Origin: Pirellulaceae bacterium
Lineage (GTDB): Bacteria > Planctomycetota > Planctomycetia > Pirellulales > Pirellulaceae
NCBI GenBank assembly: GCA_028280445.1
Contig: JANQLU010000052.1
Coordinates: forward strand, 84,403-148,402
Length of the DNA stretch: 64,000 nucleotides
Reading direction: 5' to 3'
Position 1 is the stretch's first letter; each line of letters starts with the position of its first letter. The translations under genes were made by a program, and so were the position numbers. Below are positions 8,931-18,295 of the stretch, piece after piece. The notes under the pieces were generated by a model, which saw only the letters and a program-made list of their open reading frames with translations, was not told where the DNA came from and did not search any database.

Positions 8931-9923
8931 TTACCGCATTCGAATGACGAACCAGTCATCACCCGCTTGGTAACTGTAATCGTGGTAGTAGTAACCTGGC
9001 CATGTCGGTGCAATAAACAGATCTTTACCGCTCGAACCGTAAACCGACTCAGTAAAACCTTCCCATGGACCCGGGTTCATCACATCGTCACCGCCACCGC
9101 CAATGATGAAATCGATTCCCGTTTCACCGTAAACGTAATCTTTTCTGTCTCCCCCAAACATGAAATCGTTACCGGGACCTCCATACATTTTGTCCCAACC
9201 GTCGCCGCCGATCATGAGATCATTTCCAGTATCATTCATGTTGGTGGTGTCACCGTACATCTCGTCCGACCCACCATTGCCAAACATATCATCATCTCCG
9301 TCGCCGCCGATCATGGTGTCCGAATATGGGCTGCCGATCATGTAATCATCTTCATCCCCGCCATCCATGATCAAATCATCCGTAGCGGCAGTTCCGTTCA
9401 TGTAATCGTCGCCGTCATCCCCAAACATTCCGACGGTATTCGAACCGGCATAAATGCGGTCGTCGTGGTCTCCGCCATACATCACGAACCCATTTTTCAA
9501 CGTGTCTTTGCCATCATTGCCTTGAGCATAATACGCGCCCTCAACCATATCGTCGCCATCATTTGCAATCACCGCGACCAACACGTCATCATCGGCCAGC
9601 GTTGGATCAACATAAATATCGTCGATGGAATTCCCGCCTTCGATCAGCAAGATAAGTCCATTGCCAATCCACCGATCAAAATGGTCGGCATCGACGAGTA
9701 TGCCATTGCGATATTCCCGGATAAAGAAATCGACTTCGTTTCCGTTTTTAAGAATGTCCAACTCGGTTCGATCCAGGTCATCGTTGACGTCCAGCGTCAT
9801 CATTTTGTCAAACGTTTGATCGTCCGGACTGTTGTCCCAATCCCATTCAGCGTGCAACGAAGTAGTCGCCAACGCGCCGATCAATGTCATCGCAATACAA
9901 AACATGGTTTTCAATTTGGTCAT
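8931..9923 (-). CDS. Secreted RTX-type calcium-binding repeat protein
   Basis: From ATG 9923 (with GGAG seven bases before it) the protein has 330 residues with a Sec signal peptide (about 1-24, ending SLHA). The middle and C-terminal parts contain about eight to ten aspartate/glycine nonapeptide-like repeats (GGDGDDDMFG, GGPGNDFMFG, GGGGDDVM) between roughly 130 and 290, which build parallel beta rolls that bind Ca2+. Classic RTX proteins use a C-terminal type I secretion signal, whereas this one has a Sec leader. It probably works in the periplasm or at the cell surface. The acidic composition is extreme, as expected for a calcium binder. Confidence 0.85.
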   Translation of the reverse strand: MTKLKTMFCIAMTLIGALATTSLHAEWDWDNSPDDQTFDKMMTLDVNDDLDRTELDILKNGNEVDFFIREYRNGILVDADHFDRWIGNGLILLIEGGNSIDDIYVDPTLADDDVLVAVIANDGDDMVEGAYYAQGNDGKDTLKNGFVMYGGDHDDRIYAGSNTVGMFGDDGDDYMNGTAATDDLIMDGGDEDDYMIGSPYSDTMIGGDGDDDMFGNGGSDEMYGDTTNMNDTGNDLMIGGDGWDKMYGGPGNDFMFGGDRKDYVYGETGIDFIIGGGGDDVMNPGPWEGFTESVYGSSGKDLFIAPTWPGYYYHDYSYQAGDDWFVIRMR

Positions 9924-10117
9924 TTTTTTCTCCTGATAGAAAGTGGTTTGTTGATACGGAGAACACTGACCGACCTCACAACACCTCCACGAAAATTCGC
10001 TCAAAAAACGAAAAATAAGCCGTTGGTGTAACATCATTGCAATTTCGACGCTTTACACCATTTTTGCAAAAAATGGAAAACATCATGGAGCATCGAATTC
10101 ATAAATTTCTTTGGATC

Positions 10118-10186
10118 ATACGAGCACGAAACGCCAGCGAATGGTTTTGCGCAATCAAACCACTCGCTGGCGCTTCGTGCTCGTAT
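10118..10186. repeat. Long inverted repeat in the gap 9924-10360
   Basis: Left arm ATACGAGCACGAAACGCC and right arm GGCGCTTCGTGCTCGTAT pair almost perfectly over about 30 bases around a short loop. It resembles family E in style (gene-flanking long hairpin) but differs in sequence. The rest of this 437-base gap shows nothing further. Confidence 0.8.
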
Positions 10187-10360
10187 CAGCCGCAATTGCG
10201 ATATTTTTCAATCGCGCCGACAATGCGAACTGTAAAGAGAAAATGAACGTACAAATAAAAGGTCAAAAAAACGGCGGAACCGAACATTTTAGCTCAACGT
10301 CTTATGTTTGGCTCAACTGCGCGATCTGAGTTCTCCCTGAATCTATCTAAAGAGGTTCTC

Positions 10361-11524
10361 ATGAGTTTGATGCATCGAAAACACCGTCCAAATTTTGCCA
10401 ACATCGTTCCTGCCCTGTTGATTGTCACCGCGCTATCGATTGTCGGTTGTCGACCTGCGTCAGTATCCAAAGTGGATGAAGTTGAAAAATCGTCGAACGT
10501 CGAGCAGGCGAATCAGACGAAGCAAATTGAATCTACTCCATCGGAATCAACCGGTGGCCCAACCAAAATAGAAACCGCTGACCAGTACCTCGCAGCTTTG
10601 GCAAACCGCAAGTTTAAATGGCGTTCGAAAATTATTGACCTTTCGGATGCTGAAATGGAAAAGCTCGTTCGCCGATTGCGTGCAAAATATCCGTTTGAAT
10701 CTCTTCGTAAACGCTTGAGTTATGAGGATCAAGTTGGTCGCACACAAAACAAGGAAACGAGGACTCCGTCATACGATCTAAGATCTCGCGCTTTGAAAAC
10801 TTTGCATTCCGAACATGTAAAACTTTTTGTTTCAACGCCTGGGTTTGGTCTCACACGAACTCCAGCTCCCTCGCCGCGCTATTTAGAGCCTTTCGATATT
10901 GAGCCGGACGATATTCACTTGTTCACGTTTCGACCTGGACCTTATTCGAATGATCCCGATCTACTCAAGCCGCTTCACAACACTTTTCTTCAGAGTTTTA
11001 CTCCAACATTTCAAATCGGTGCGTACGTCAAGAGTATCGATCAAGTTGCTGGATTTCGTCCTCACAAGACGACGACAAAATTGAACATCGTTCGAACTCC
11101 ATCCCAGCTTTGGTATTCAGGCGCCAGCAATCAATTTAAAGAGCTGACCGACCAACAGAAAAAACAGTCGCCGGTTTGGAAGTTCAAACATTTGCAACTG
11201 GTCAGCCTGCTCAAACACGACGAGCCGCGAGTCTATCTTTCGGAACAACTTCCGAACATGGAAGATCTTTCAAGTGAAAATGCTCCTAACCGAGCCTTGA
11301 ATCAATTTGAAACCGAGGCGCTCAAAAAATTGCAAGCCGGGAAAAATCACGTTTTCAAAAAAATCGATGATCAAATCTTGATGCTCGGTGCCATCCGCGC
11401 GCAAGACTCTTGTCTCCAGTGCCATTCTGTCAAAAAAGATGATCTGCTCGGCGCGTTTTCGTATGACATCCGCGTTTTGCCAAGTGACGAAAAATCATCC
11501 AAGCGTTTCGACGACGATACTTAA
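10361..11524 (+). CDS. Lipoprotein with a single CXXCH haem motif
   Basis: 387 residues from ATG 10361, which has a good AGAGG site. A lipoprotein signal is present: hydrophobic stretch then ALSIVGC, with Cys near 30. A low-complexity Ser/Thr/Glu linker follows, then a conserved-looking domain. Near the C-terminus lies one CLQCH, the c-type haem attachment motif, followed by GAFSYDI. I infer a membrane-tethered monohaem cytochrome-like protein of the kind that is abundant in planctomycetes. A distal axial ligand cannot be assigned. No partner oxidoreductase is adjacent. Confidence 0.75.
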   Translation: MSLMHRKHRPNFANIVPALLIVTALSIVGCRPASVSKVDEVEKSSNVEQANQTKQIESTPSESTGGPTKIETADQYLAALANRKFKWRSKIIDLSDAEMEKLVRRLRAKYPFESLRKRLSYEDQVGRTQNKETRTPSYDLRSRALKTLHSEHVKLFVSTPGFGLTRTPAPSPRYLEPFDIEPDDIHLFTFRPGPYSNDPDLLKPLHNTFLQSFTPTFQIGAYVKSIDQVAGFRPHKTTTKLNIVRTPSQLWYSGASNQFKELTDQQKKQSPVWKFKHLQLVSLLKHDEPRVYLSEQLPNMEDLSSENAPNRALNQFETEALKKLQAGKNHVFKKIDDQILMLGAIRAQDSCLQCHSVKKDDLLGAFSYDIRVLPSDEKSSKRFDDDT

Positions 11525-11720
11525 TTCACGACACGGTCGGGGGCGTCTGGTCTGCAGTTCATCACTCGACATGGTTTGTGATGTTGCTGAAAACAAACGC
11601 CAAGCCACGATTTCTGTTGACTCTGTTTTAGAACGTCGGTAGTTTTTACATTGATGGAAATACATGTCGACAGTCCATCATCGCAACATAACTTTTTCCC
11701 AAAAAATCGAGAGTGCTGAG

Positions 11721-12434
11721 ATGAGAATTGCTGCCAACAGTTTTGTCATTGCGTTCCTAATCCTGACCGTCGGTTCATCTGCTACCGCTCAATCGAGACC
11801 GGGAGTTGATATTCCGTATTACCGTGCCGTTCAATTGAGTACCGCCCTCTCGAACGAAGTGGATTCAGTTATTTTTTTGGGTGATGGTTCGATTCGTCAC
11901 CGGTTATCCACTCACAACATGTCGTCCAATCCAACGCGACTCATGTCAAATACGAATGTTCGCAAGGAACTGGAACTCGATGATCGTCAGATTCAACGGA
12001 TTCAGGAAATCCAGAAAAATTTTAGCCAACAACTCAACGATGGAATGAAACAAGCGCGTACAGGCAAATCGTTTGATTCAAAAAAATGGAATAAAACGCT
12101 GCAACAAATCATTAAAGAACGCAAAACAGCAATGGGTGCCGTGTTGCTGCCCCATCAAAGCAAACGCTTGAAGCAGATTGCGTTGCAAATGGAAATGCGA
12201 AACAAAGGCGATGTGAACGCGTTGGTCGGTAAACAAATGGCAGACGAACTGGAAATCGACGAAGACCAGAAAAAACATCTTCGCAAACGTTCGGCGGAAC
12301 TCAAAAAGGAATTGGAACAGGAAATCGTCAAACTCAAACAAAAGTATCGCGAAAAACTGTTCCGCGAATTACGCCCTTCGCAAAGAAATAAACTCAAACA
12401 AATGATCGGCGATAAATTCGAAAACGGTAAATAA
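11721..12434 (+). CDS. Secreted helical protein, Spy/CpxP-like (LTXXQ-type)
   Basis: 237 residues from ATG 11721. A signal peptide ends near SATAQ (about 23). The mature part is nearly all helical and highly charged. It contains two ELDDRQIQRIQEIQ / EIDEDQKKHLRK units, each followed by a helix and an LLPHQSKRL / LRPSQRNKL segment, the pattern of LTxxQ-motif periplasmic proteins such as Spy and CpxP. These act as ATP-independent chaperones or metal/stress sensors in the periplasm. It is the second gene of a possible rightward pair with the cytochrome-like lipoprotein, with a 196-base gap. Confidence 0.68.
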   Translation: MRIAANSFVIAFLILTVGSSATAQSRPGVDIPYYRAVQLSTALSNEVDSVIFLGDGSIRHRLSTHNMSSNPTRLMSNTNVRKELELDDRQIQRIQEIQKNFSQQLNDGMKQARTGKSFDSKKWNKTLQQIIKERKTAMGAVLLPHQSKRLKQIALQMEMRNKGDVNALVGKQMADELEIDEDQKKHLRKRSAELKKELEQEIVKLKQKYREKLFRELRPSQRNKLKQMIGDKFENGK

Positions 12435-12467
12435 TCGCCTGCGCAAAAAACAAACGCCCGGTTCATT

Positions 12468-12514
12468 GTGAGCGGCAAGGCAGGAGACTCGCACTCCGTG
12501 GCGACGCTAGCCAA
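12468..12514. repeat. Family B fragment
   Basis: Starts with GTGAGCGGCAAGGC and ends with GACGCTAGCC, but the middle is interrupted by unrelated bases. A decayed copy between two genes. Confidence 0.6.
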
Positions 12515-12605
12515 ACCCGACTGCAATGATTGGTATTGGTCGCAAATCCTCGAACGAGTACGATCAATTGGACAACGCTCAACGAATCATTCGCGAGGAA
12601 TATCT

Positions 12606-12905
12606 TTGATCAAACTGCTCGGCTGCGCAAGTTTTATCGTGCTCATCGTGCTTGCTGGATGCAACAAACCGGCCTCTCATGAAACAACCAACGTCGATCG
12701 AGATCACGATGTCTCGGTTTCCAACAAAGCACCACTGTCTGCTTATTACCTCGAAGACGACGTGAATTACTTCCCACACGGACCGGAATTTGCTCTCCAA
12801 CGTGAAGCGGAAGCGTTGCGGGCTGCCAGAGAAAGACGAGAAAGACGAACGATTGGAAGATTATTCTTCAGTTGGCTCAAGGGTTGGTTTGGTTTCTTCT
12901 ACTAA
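12606..12905 (+). CDS. Small hypothetical lipoprotein
   Basis: About 99 residues if started at TTG 12606, preceded at five bases by GAGGAA. The N-terminus is then a typical lipoprotein signal with lipobox VLAGC, and the tail is basic and aromatic (RRERRTIG then a W/F-rich end). The frame is open upstream to 12468 but that part runs through a family B fragment and gives no sensible N-terminus. Function unknown. The aromatic C-terminus might associate with membrane. Confidence 0.55.
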   Translation: MIKLLGCASFIVLIVLAGCNKPASHETTNVDRDHDVSVSNKAPLSAYYLEDDVNYFPHGPEFALQREAEALRAARERRERRTIGRLFFSWLKGWFGFFY

Positions 12906-12950
12906 TTGTCATCACATCGATCGGATCCTCGGTCGATTCAACTTGCCATT

Positions 12951-13511
12951 TCATTCTTCACTTGCGTCGGCCGTTGCTCCTTCATCCACTTTACCGTTTC
13001 TGATTTTCACAACGTGATAGAAAACTCGGAACAACACTGAAACAACAACGGTCAGCAAAAACGACACTGCTGCAGTAATTGTCAGATTGATCACGAGCAT
13101 GGTTTTGTTGTCAATGATCGTTGGCAGCAAGACTCGTCTGTCATCGAGATCGTAAAATTGAAAGTCGGCAATATTTGAATCTTTGACGACAGTATTCGTT
13201 AACCGATATTTTGCGCCGACCTCTGGAATTTCGTGCTGCAATTCGTTGCCGATATAAATCGAACGTGTTCGATCTCCATCGCGAATTACGGCATTGTATT
13301 CAAAAAAAATTCCTCCTATGTCATCTCCGTCCTCGGTCACTCCGCTCCAGGTTCCAGCCTCAGTTTTCGAGATGGATTCAATCTCCCAAACACCGTCTCG
13401 ATAGATAGCATCCGTCGAAAATCCCACTCCCAGCATCACCGCAAATATCACGGTAAAGCACAAAAGCTGTCGAATTGTAAATCTCGCAAGCATTCGAATC
13501 CGATTACCCAA
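12951..13511 (-). CDS. Hypothetical two-helix membrane protein
   Basis: 186 residues. The N-terminus has the planctomycete-style pattern of basic residues followed by a helix (FTIRQLLCFTVIFAVMLG, about 11-28). An extracytoplasmic beta-rich domain (about 30-135) and a second helix (about 140-163) follow, then a charged cytoplasmic tail. No recognised domain. Convergent with the small lipoprotein and divergent from the CAP-domain gene. Confidence 0.6.
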   Translation of the reverse strand: MGNRIRMLARFTIRQLLCFTVIFAVMLGVGFSTDAIYRDGVWEIESISKTEAGTWSGVTEDGDDIGGIFFEYNAVIRDGDRTRSIYIGNELQHEIPEVGAKYRLTNTVVKDSNIADFQFYDLDDRRVLLPTIIDNKTMLVINLTITAAVSFLLTVVVSVLFRVFYHVVKIRNGKVDEGATADASEE

Positions 13512-13596
13512 CAGACAACATCAATCCCGCGATAATTTTTAATTACCATATCCATTGCGCAGACAGGTAAAATAAAGCAAACCAAATCAGGATAAA

Positions 13597-14649
13597 ATGG
13601 TCAACAGGATGAATGATTGCGATTTGTCAAATTCACAGCGACTCGCCCCTCGAGCCTTGCCCCTAAAACCTCTTTTGCTGGTTGGAATCGTATTCGTCTC
13701 GGCAACCATCGCAACAGGGCAGGATCAAACAGGCAATTCCAAATCGGAAAAAACGGTGCCGCCAAGTGTTCGTCGAAAAACCGCTAAGCTCGCGCAGCGT
13801 TTTCGTCGTGCGAGTAACGATTGGAAGCAACGTGAGCAAATTGCCGACGAAGCGATTCAGCAAGGCAAACCGTTTGTCGAAAAGATTCTTTCGGTCGTCA
13901 AATATGACAAAACCAAATTGCTAAAATCCTACGGCGTCAGTTTTAGCAAACAGATCGACAGAGCCAAGCGGATTACGGCGAAAGGTGTCGTTGCGTCAAG
14001 CGAAAAACTTAAAAAAACGCGCCGTCAACTGATACAACTGGCAACGATCGAAACGAAATTGCTAACGTTTCTCGATCCCCCTTTGAAACTAGGGATGGAT
14101 GAAAAGCAAAACGAGGATGCTGAAACGAAACCCGAAGCGAAATTGAAATCAACTTCGAAAACGGAATTCGAAAAATTCCTGCAGACCGAAGAAGAGGGTG
14201 CTATAAAAAAATGGCTGGTCAGCCAGGGATACGGCAGGCTGACGCCAGACGAGAGCGCGGTCATCGCGGCAATCAACCAATTGAGAACGGAAGCGGGACT
14301 GAACAAATTGGAGATCGACTACAAACTCTGTTTTGCGGCCCGCGATCATTCCAATGACATGTCAAAAAAGCAATTTTTTTCACACCAATCACCGGTGCGC
14401 GGAAAAAAGACTTTGGGTCATCGGGCTTATCGCGTTGGAACGGTTGCTTTTGCCGAAAACATCGTTCTCTGTAAAAAGGGGGAATCACCCGTACTGATGT
14501 GGCTCAACAGCAAACCGCACAAAAGAAACATGTTGGGCAAAGGGTTCAACACTATCGGCGTCGGGCGTGTCGGCAATTACTATACCGCCATGTTCGGTCG
14601 AAAACGCACATCAAAACCCAAGAACTCCAAACAAAATAAAAACCAGTAA
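13597..14649 (+). CDS. Secreted CAP (SCP/PR-1)-domain protein
   Basis: 350 residues. A hydrophobic export segment lies at about 27-42. A helical charged region fills about 60-200, and the C-terminal CAP domain spans about 225-335. CAP hallmarks are INQLRTEAGLNKLEID, the RDHSNDM helix, FSHQSP, AENIVL and the closing HKRNMLGKGFNTIGVG, with the two His and two Glu of the cavity apparently present. Bacterial CAP proteins are extracellular and mostly of unknown activity; some bind lipids or peptidoglycan. ATG 13597 with AGGA upstream is the likely start. Confidence 0.83.
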   Translation: MVNRMNDCDLSNSQRLAPRALPLKPLLLVGIVFVSATIATGQDQTGNSKSEKTVPPSVRRKTAKLAQRFRRASNDWKQREQIADEAIQQGKPFVEKILSVVKYDKTKLLKSYGVSFSKQIDRAKRITAKGVVASSEKLKKTRRQLIQLATIETKLLTFLDPPLKLGMDEKQNEDAETKPEAKLKSTSKTEFEKFLQTEEEGAIKKWLVSQGYGRLTPDESAVIAAINQLRTEAGLNKLEIDYKLCFAARDHSNDMSKKQFFSHQSPVRGKKTLGHRAYRVGTVAFAENIVLCKKGESPVLMWLNSKPHKRNMLGKGFNTIGVGRVGNYYTAMFGRKRTSKPKNSKQNKNQ

Positions 14650-14670
14650 CCAACACTACAGCAATCGTGT

Positions 14671-14744
14671 TTTTGACAGGATTTACAGGATCAACAGGAT
14701 GTATGAAGTCTTATCCTGTAAATCCTGTTCATCCTGTCAAAAAC
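14671..14744. repeat. Family C palindromic repeat (complete)
   Basis: Inverted repeat with arms GACAGGATTTACAGGATCA and its complement ATCCTGTTCATCCTGTC. Family C recurs at 15.5, 16.57, 18.04, 18.81, 22.48, 22.73, 23.47 and 24.53 kb, and in no other part of the window. Confidence 0.9.
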
Positions 14745-14819
14745 CATTACACAGAAATGCAGCCGTTACACAGAAGAGCAACAACTCTCCCCCTCAAACC
14801 TCGCCCCTCGCTCCTCCTT

Positions 14820-15317
14820 TCATTTCTCCTTCGCTATTTGTTGCAGAACAACGTGTTCCACTCGAATGTTCTTGGGTTTGACGCCATACTTGGTTGCGAT
14901 TTTTTTGTTCATGCTGGGGATTTCGACTTCACGATTTTTGACAAAAAATTTGTCGTCGTACCAGGCCACACCAAACCGAACCGTTTTGTCTTTGACCATG
15001 ATCATTTGTAAATCGTACAACGCGCTTTTGTTCGGAACATTTCGCAAGTGCTTTGCCGATTGACGCATCATCGCCAAAAATTTTGGCAATTTCTTTTGAT
15101 CATCGAATTTGATCTCTACACGTGTAATGGCAACTCGGGTCACTTTTTGTCCACGATTGATTTCCTCGCCCGGCATCGCATTTTTCCAACCGCGGTTGTA
15201 AGTCAAATGTTCTTGTTGCTCGACAGTTTCATTTTCTTTGCCCGGTTTTTCTTGCGCGACGGTAAACGATGGGCAAACGAGAATCATGGTTGTGACGATA
15301 AAAAACAGACGTTGCAT
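14820..15317 (-). CDS. Secreted hypothetical protein
   Basis: 165 residues from ATG 15317, which has AGGAG seven bases upstream. A signal peptide of about 21 residues ends in TVAQ. The mature part is basic and appears to be a mixed alpha/beta domain; no family recognised. The frame is open further upstream to 15437, but that segment has no export signal and no ribosome site. Confidence 0.6.
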   Translation of the reverse strand: MQRLFFIVTTMILVCPSFTVAQEKPGKENETVEQQEHLTYNRGWKNAMPGEEINRGQKVTRVAITRVEIKFDDQKKLPKFLAMMRQSAKHLRNVPNKSALYDLQMIMVKDKTVRFGVAWYDDKFFVKNREVEIPSMNKKIATKYGVKPKNIRVEHVVLQQIAKEK

Positions 15318-15427
15318 AACGGCACTCCTGCGACTGGACAATGCTGACCTGATCGATGATCGGGCGAACCACTGATCGAACATTTTTAGTTTACCGGTTT
15401 GAAAATTGAATGCCAACAAAATCAGGC

Positions 15428-15581
15428 TTGTTCCCATCGGCCGTTTTTAGATTGGCCGGTGGGAACCGGCCCTACTTGCGGGGGCGAGGCTAGCGCCTTG
15501 CCGCTCACAGGAAAACATCCTGTTCATCCTGTAAATCCTGTCAAAACCGTTTTTGGATCGGCCGGTGGGAACCGGCCCTAC
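15428..15581. repeat. Composite of family A, B and C repeats
   Basis: Within 154 bases lie a family A hairpin (15428-15475), a right-half family B copy (15485-15511), a right-half family C copy (15511-15545) and a second family A arm (15560-15581). The last supplies the stop codon of the minus-strand esterase gene. It shows that these families insert next to or into one another. Confidence 0.85.
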
Positions 15582-16474
15582 TTATATTGATTCAACCATT
15601 GCCGGGCTTGATCGCGACATTGACTCTTCCGATGCATCCATAAATCGGTGTGCGGATGAATCACTTTGCCTTCGGGAATTTGGAATATCTCGGAGACCGG
15701 AACAGGTAGAAAAGTGAATTTTGCAAGATTCTGATGTTCTTTCAGAAAATCATTGGCGCTGCCACACACCAAAACCGGGCGCCCATTTAAACGAGCCAAT
15801 CGCTTCAACGCTGACTGGCGATCGCTGTCGGCGTATCCCCATTTTCGATGGCCATCGAAATGATCGTGTGCGATGAAACCTTTCCAAAACGACGCGATCT
15901 CATCATCTGCCAAGCCGATGTAACTGACGGCAATGGCTCCGCGCGAAAACCCGCAGATAAAAACACGATTCTGATCGCCACCAAATTGTTCGCAGATGCG
16001 GGGCAGGTTAGTTTTACAATAGTCGATCGTCGCCTGTTTATCGCCCCACCACCGAAGTGCATTTTTTTGTCCGCCTTTTTCGATATACGGCATCGAGACC
16101 CAGATAAACCCTTTGCCACCCGTCAAACCGTACCCCAAATTGGCATCTTTCACCTCGCCCGTCGAACCGCTTTGAGGAAATTTGTTACCCGTATATTCAA
16201 CGACGACGGGATACCGGCCGCCCGGTTTCCAATCCACCGGCAAGTACAACGCGTGATAGACATCAGTACCGCGATATTCAGGAGCCGTTTGTCGAACACG
16301 CCGTCCCGCCGCCGGTGTATGTTCGGTCATCTCCGGCGTCACCAGATCAGCATTTTCGTTAACAGAATTTTCCGTTTCGGGTGCCGTTTTTTCATGCGGA
16401 TATTCGTAACATCCTGTTGAAAAAACAAACAGTACAACAGAAAAGCAGAAGACAATTCGCGTATCAAACGCCAT
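15578..16474 (-). CDS. Alpha/beta-hydrolase lipoprotein (esterase/PHB-depolymerase-like)
   Basis: 298 residues. A lipoprotein signal ends FSTGC (Cys at about 22). The hydrolase fold starts near 70 with YHALYLPVDW and YPVVVEYTGN. The nucleophile elbow is GFSRGA near 176, with Ser as the probable catalytic residue. An acid in GSANDF near 240 and a His near 270 (IHPHTDLW) complete a plausible triad. Sequence style is that of feruloyl-esterase or LpqC-like proteins, so the substrate may be a plant or algal polymer ester; that part is inference. The stop codon lies inside a family A repeat. Confidence 0.78.
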   Translation of the reverse strand: MAFDTRIVFCFSVVLFVFSTGCYEYPHEKTAPETENSVNENADLVTPEMTEHTPAAGRRVRQTAPEYRGTDVYHALYLPVDWKPGGRYPVVVEYTGNKFPQSGSTGEVKDANLGYGLTGGKGFIWVSMPYIEKGGQKNALRWWGDKQATIDYCKTNLPRICEQFGGDQNRVFICGFSRGAIAVSYIGLADDEIASFWKGFIAHDHFDGHRKWGYADSDRQSALKRLARLNGRPVLVCGSANDFLKEHQNLAKFTFLPVPVSEIFQIPEGKVIHPHTDLWMHRKSQCRDQARQWLNQYK

Positions 16475-16569
16475 TTTTAATCACCATCGCGGCATAGAAG
16501 ACATCGCGCATATTTTATCAACAAACAGTTGAACGCATCTATCGTCTTGGAAAACTCAATTGCTCTTTT

Positions 16570-16640
16570 TTGGACAGGATGAACAGGATTTACAGGATGT
16601 TTTTCGTCGTTGCCATCCTGTAAATCCTGTTCATCCTGTC
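16570..16640. repeat. Family C palindromic repeat (complete)
   Basis: Arms GGACAGGATGAACAGGATTT and the complementary ATCCTGTAAATCCTGTTCA followed by TCCTGTC around an 18-base loop, in the 414-base gap between the divergent esterase and PEP-CTERM genes. Nothing else is evident in that gap. Confidence 0.9.
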
Positions 16641-16888
16641 TAAATCACGGTCAGTGCCTTGATGGCAATGAATGTTGCGTGAAGGTATCACACTTAACCC
16701 TTTGAGTTTTGCTTCCCCATGTTGTTAATTGTTGATTAACTTTTTTGGTAATAGAAAAATCTGCTTCGTTAAACCAGGTGCTACGAATAACAACGTCGAG
16801 CTGCCCCTTGACCATAACTTGGAAGTTCCCAAAATCATTGGTACACCTATGATCAGCACCTTTGAATTTCTCACATCGAGCAAATCCC

Positions 16889-17680
16889 ATGAAGCGTTTC
16901 TACTTCCTTTCATTCATTTTTGTAATTACGCTGCTTGCTTCAAACACATCTGCTGATTTGATTTCGAGCGAATCGTTTGATTATTCATCAGGAATTGAAA
17001 TCAAAACGCTTGGGGGCGGCGTCGGATGGTCCCAAGACTGGAATGGAGATTCGGAACCGCGAGTCGCGGACAGCGGATTAACATATTTCGACACGGCTGG
17101 CAATGAATTGATCGTCAGTGGGAATGCTGCCCGCGGAAGTGTATCAGATGGAAAAAAAGTTGAACGGGATCTCAGTGTGGTTGCAACAACCGTTTGGACC
17201 AGCGTGCTGATCAATGGCAAAAACGGTTCTGGCGTTGCCAATTTCTCATTCGACCAAAAATTGTTTATTGGCCAAGGACACGGTGACATTGCCGGGACGA
17301 CGTGGACGATGTACGACCAAGATGGTCTGGTTAGAAATAGCAATCAGGCGGTCGATTCAGATACAGTTCTTTTGGTGTCATTAATTGAGTTTTCCTCAGG
17401 AGATGAGCGAGCATGGTTTTGGATCAATCCATCGCTTGACGCGGAACCTTCAAAAAGTTCTTCGATCAATGGTGCTTTGGGAGACTCGGTCAAAGAATTC
17501 GAAATCAGCAAAGCGCAAGTTTGGGTTGGCGGAAGCGATGCGATCGTGGATGAAATCAGAATCGGTACTACTTTTGCAGACGTAACTCCATTTATCGCGA
17601 TACCCGAACCATCCTGTTTCGCTTTAGCCATGTTCGGCATATTGGGATTGATCGCACGTTCGCGAAACAAAAATCGTTAA
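16889..17680 (+). CDS. PEP-CTERM sorting-signal protein
   Basis: 263 residues from ATG 16889. The protein has a Sec signal (about 1-22), a beta-rich mature domain that looks like a lectin/concanavalin-type sandwich, and a C-terminal tripartite sorting signal: IPEPS, a hydrophobic helix of about 16 residues and a basic end (RSRNKNR). PEP-CTERM tails are recognised by exosortase, which re-anchors or releases the protein at the cell surface, often with exopolysaccharide. No exosortase lies in the window. Confidence 0.85.
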   Translation: MKRFYFLSFIFVITLLASNTSADLISSESFDYSSGIEIKTLGGGVGWSQDWNGDSEPRVADSGLTYFDTAGNELIVSGNAARGSVSDGKKVERDLSVVATTVWTSVLINGKNGSGVANFSFDQKLFIGQGHGDIAGTTWTMYDQDGLVRNSNQAVDSDTVLLVSLIEFSSGDERAWFWINPSLDAEPSKSSSINGALGDSVKEFEISKAQVWVGGSDAIVDEIRIGTTFADVTPFIAIPEPSCFALAMFGILGLIARSRNKNR

Positions 17681-17726
17681 CCTCTGTCTTCCTTTTTTCA
17701 CATGATCAACGAGATCTATATCCTGT

Positions 17727-18011
17727 TTAAATAACAGCACGGCGAACTCTACTCAGAAGCAAAAACAAGAAACTACTTTTTCTTGATAATTTCGATGCCT
17801 TTTTGATCGCTATCCATTCGTCGTCTCCTTTCCCGAAACCGTGGGGCAGAATTCGATACATTTTTGTTACTTCTCCACCTTTGGTATCGAATCGACAATA
17901 AATCGTCTCATCGTTGTATACATAGGCCACGTAATTCGCATCCCTCACTGACAGCAAGACTTTCGGCAAAGAGTATTTGGTGGCAATGGCGGATACATCT
18001 TTGGCGCGCAT
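17727..18011 (-). CDS. Hypothetical small protein, possibly a truncated gene
   Basis: 94 residues from ATG 18011. The core resembles the C-terminal part of small lipoproteins that monitor a variable (DANYVAYVYNDETIYCRF). Upstream the reading frame runs straight into a family C repeat at 18041-18098, so the original N-terminus with any export signal may have been replaced. Function unknown; it may not be expressed. Confidence 0.4.
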   Translation of the reverse strand: MRAKDVSAIATKYSLPKVLLSVRDANYVAYVYNDETIYCRFDTKGGEVTKMYRILPHGFGKGDDEWIAIKKASKLSRKSSFLFLLLSRVRRAVI

Positions 18012-18040
18012 TCCAATGAACAAAAAATCCCGTTTGGAGG

Positions 18041-18098
18041 GCAGATAAACAGGATCAACAAGATACATCCTGCAAAATCCTGTTCATCCTGTCTAAAT
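18041..18098. repeat. Family C repeat
   Basis: Partial left arm (GATAAACAGGATCAACAAGA) and intact right arm ending ATCCTGTC. It is followed by a short directly repeated AGGGCAGGGCACTCTT at 18116-18147. Confidence 0.85.
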
Positions 18099-18295
18099 CA
18101 CTGTTTCGAACACAGGGCAGGGCACTCTTACAGGGCAGGGCACTCTTCTCTCGAACCTCGCTGCCAAAAACCTCTCAGAGAGATGGAGCAGAAGCGGAAC
18201 TCGGCGTCTGGATTCTCGTCCAACAATTGGATTGTTAATTATCAGGTCAACGCGACGCTATTTCTTTGAAAACGCGCCCAATGGAGGTTGTATCC

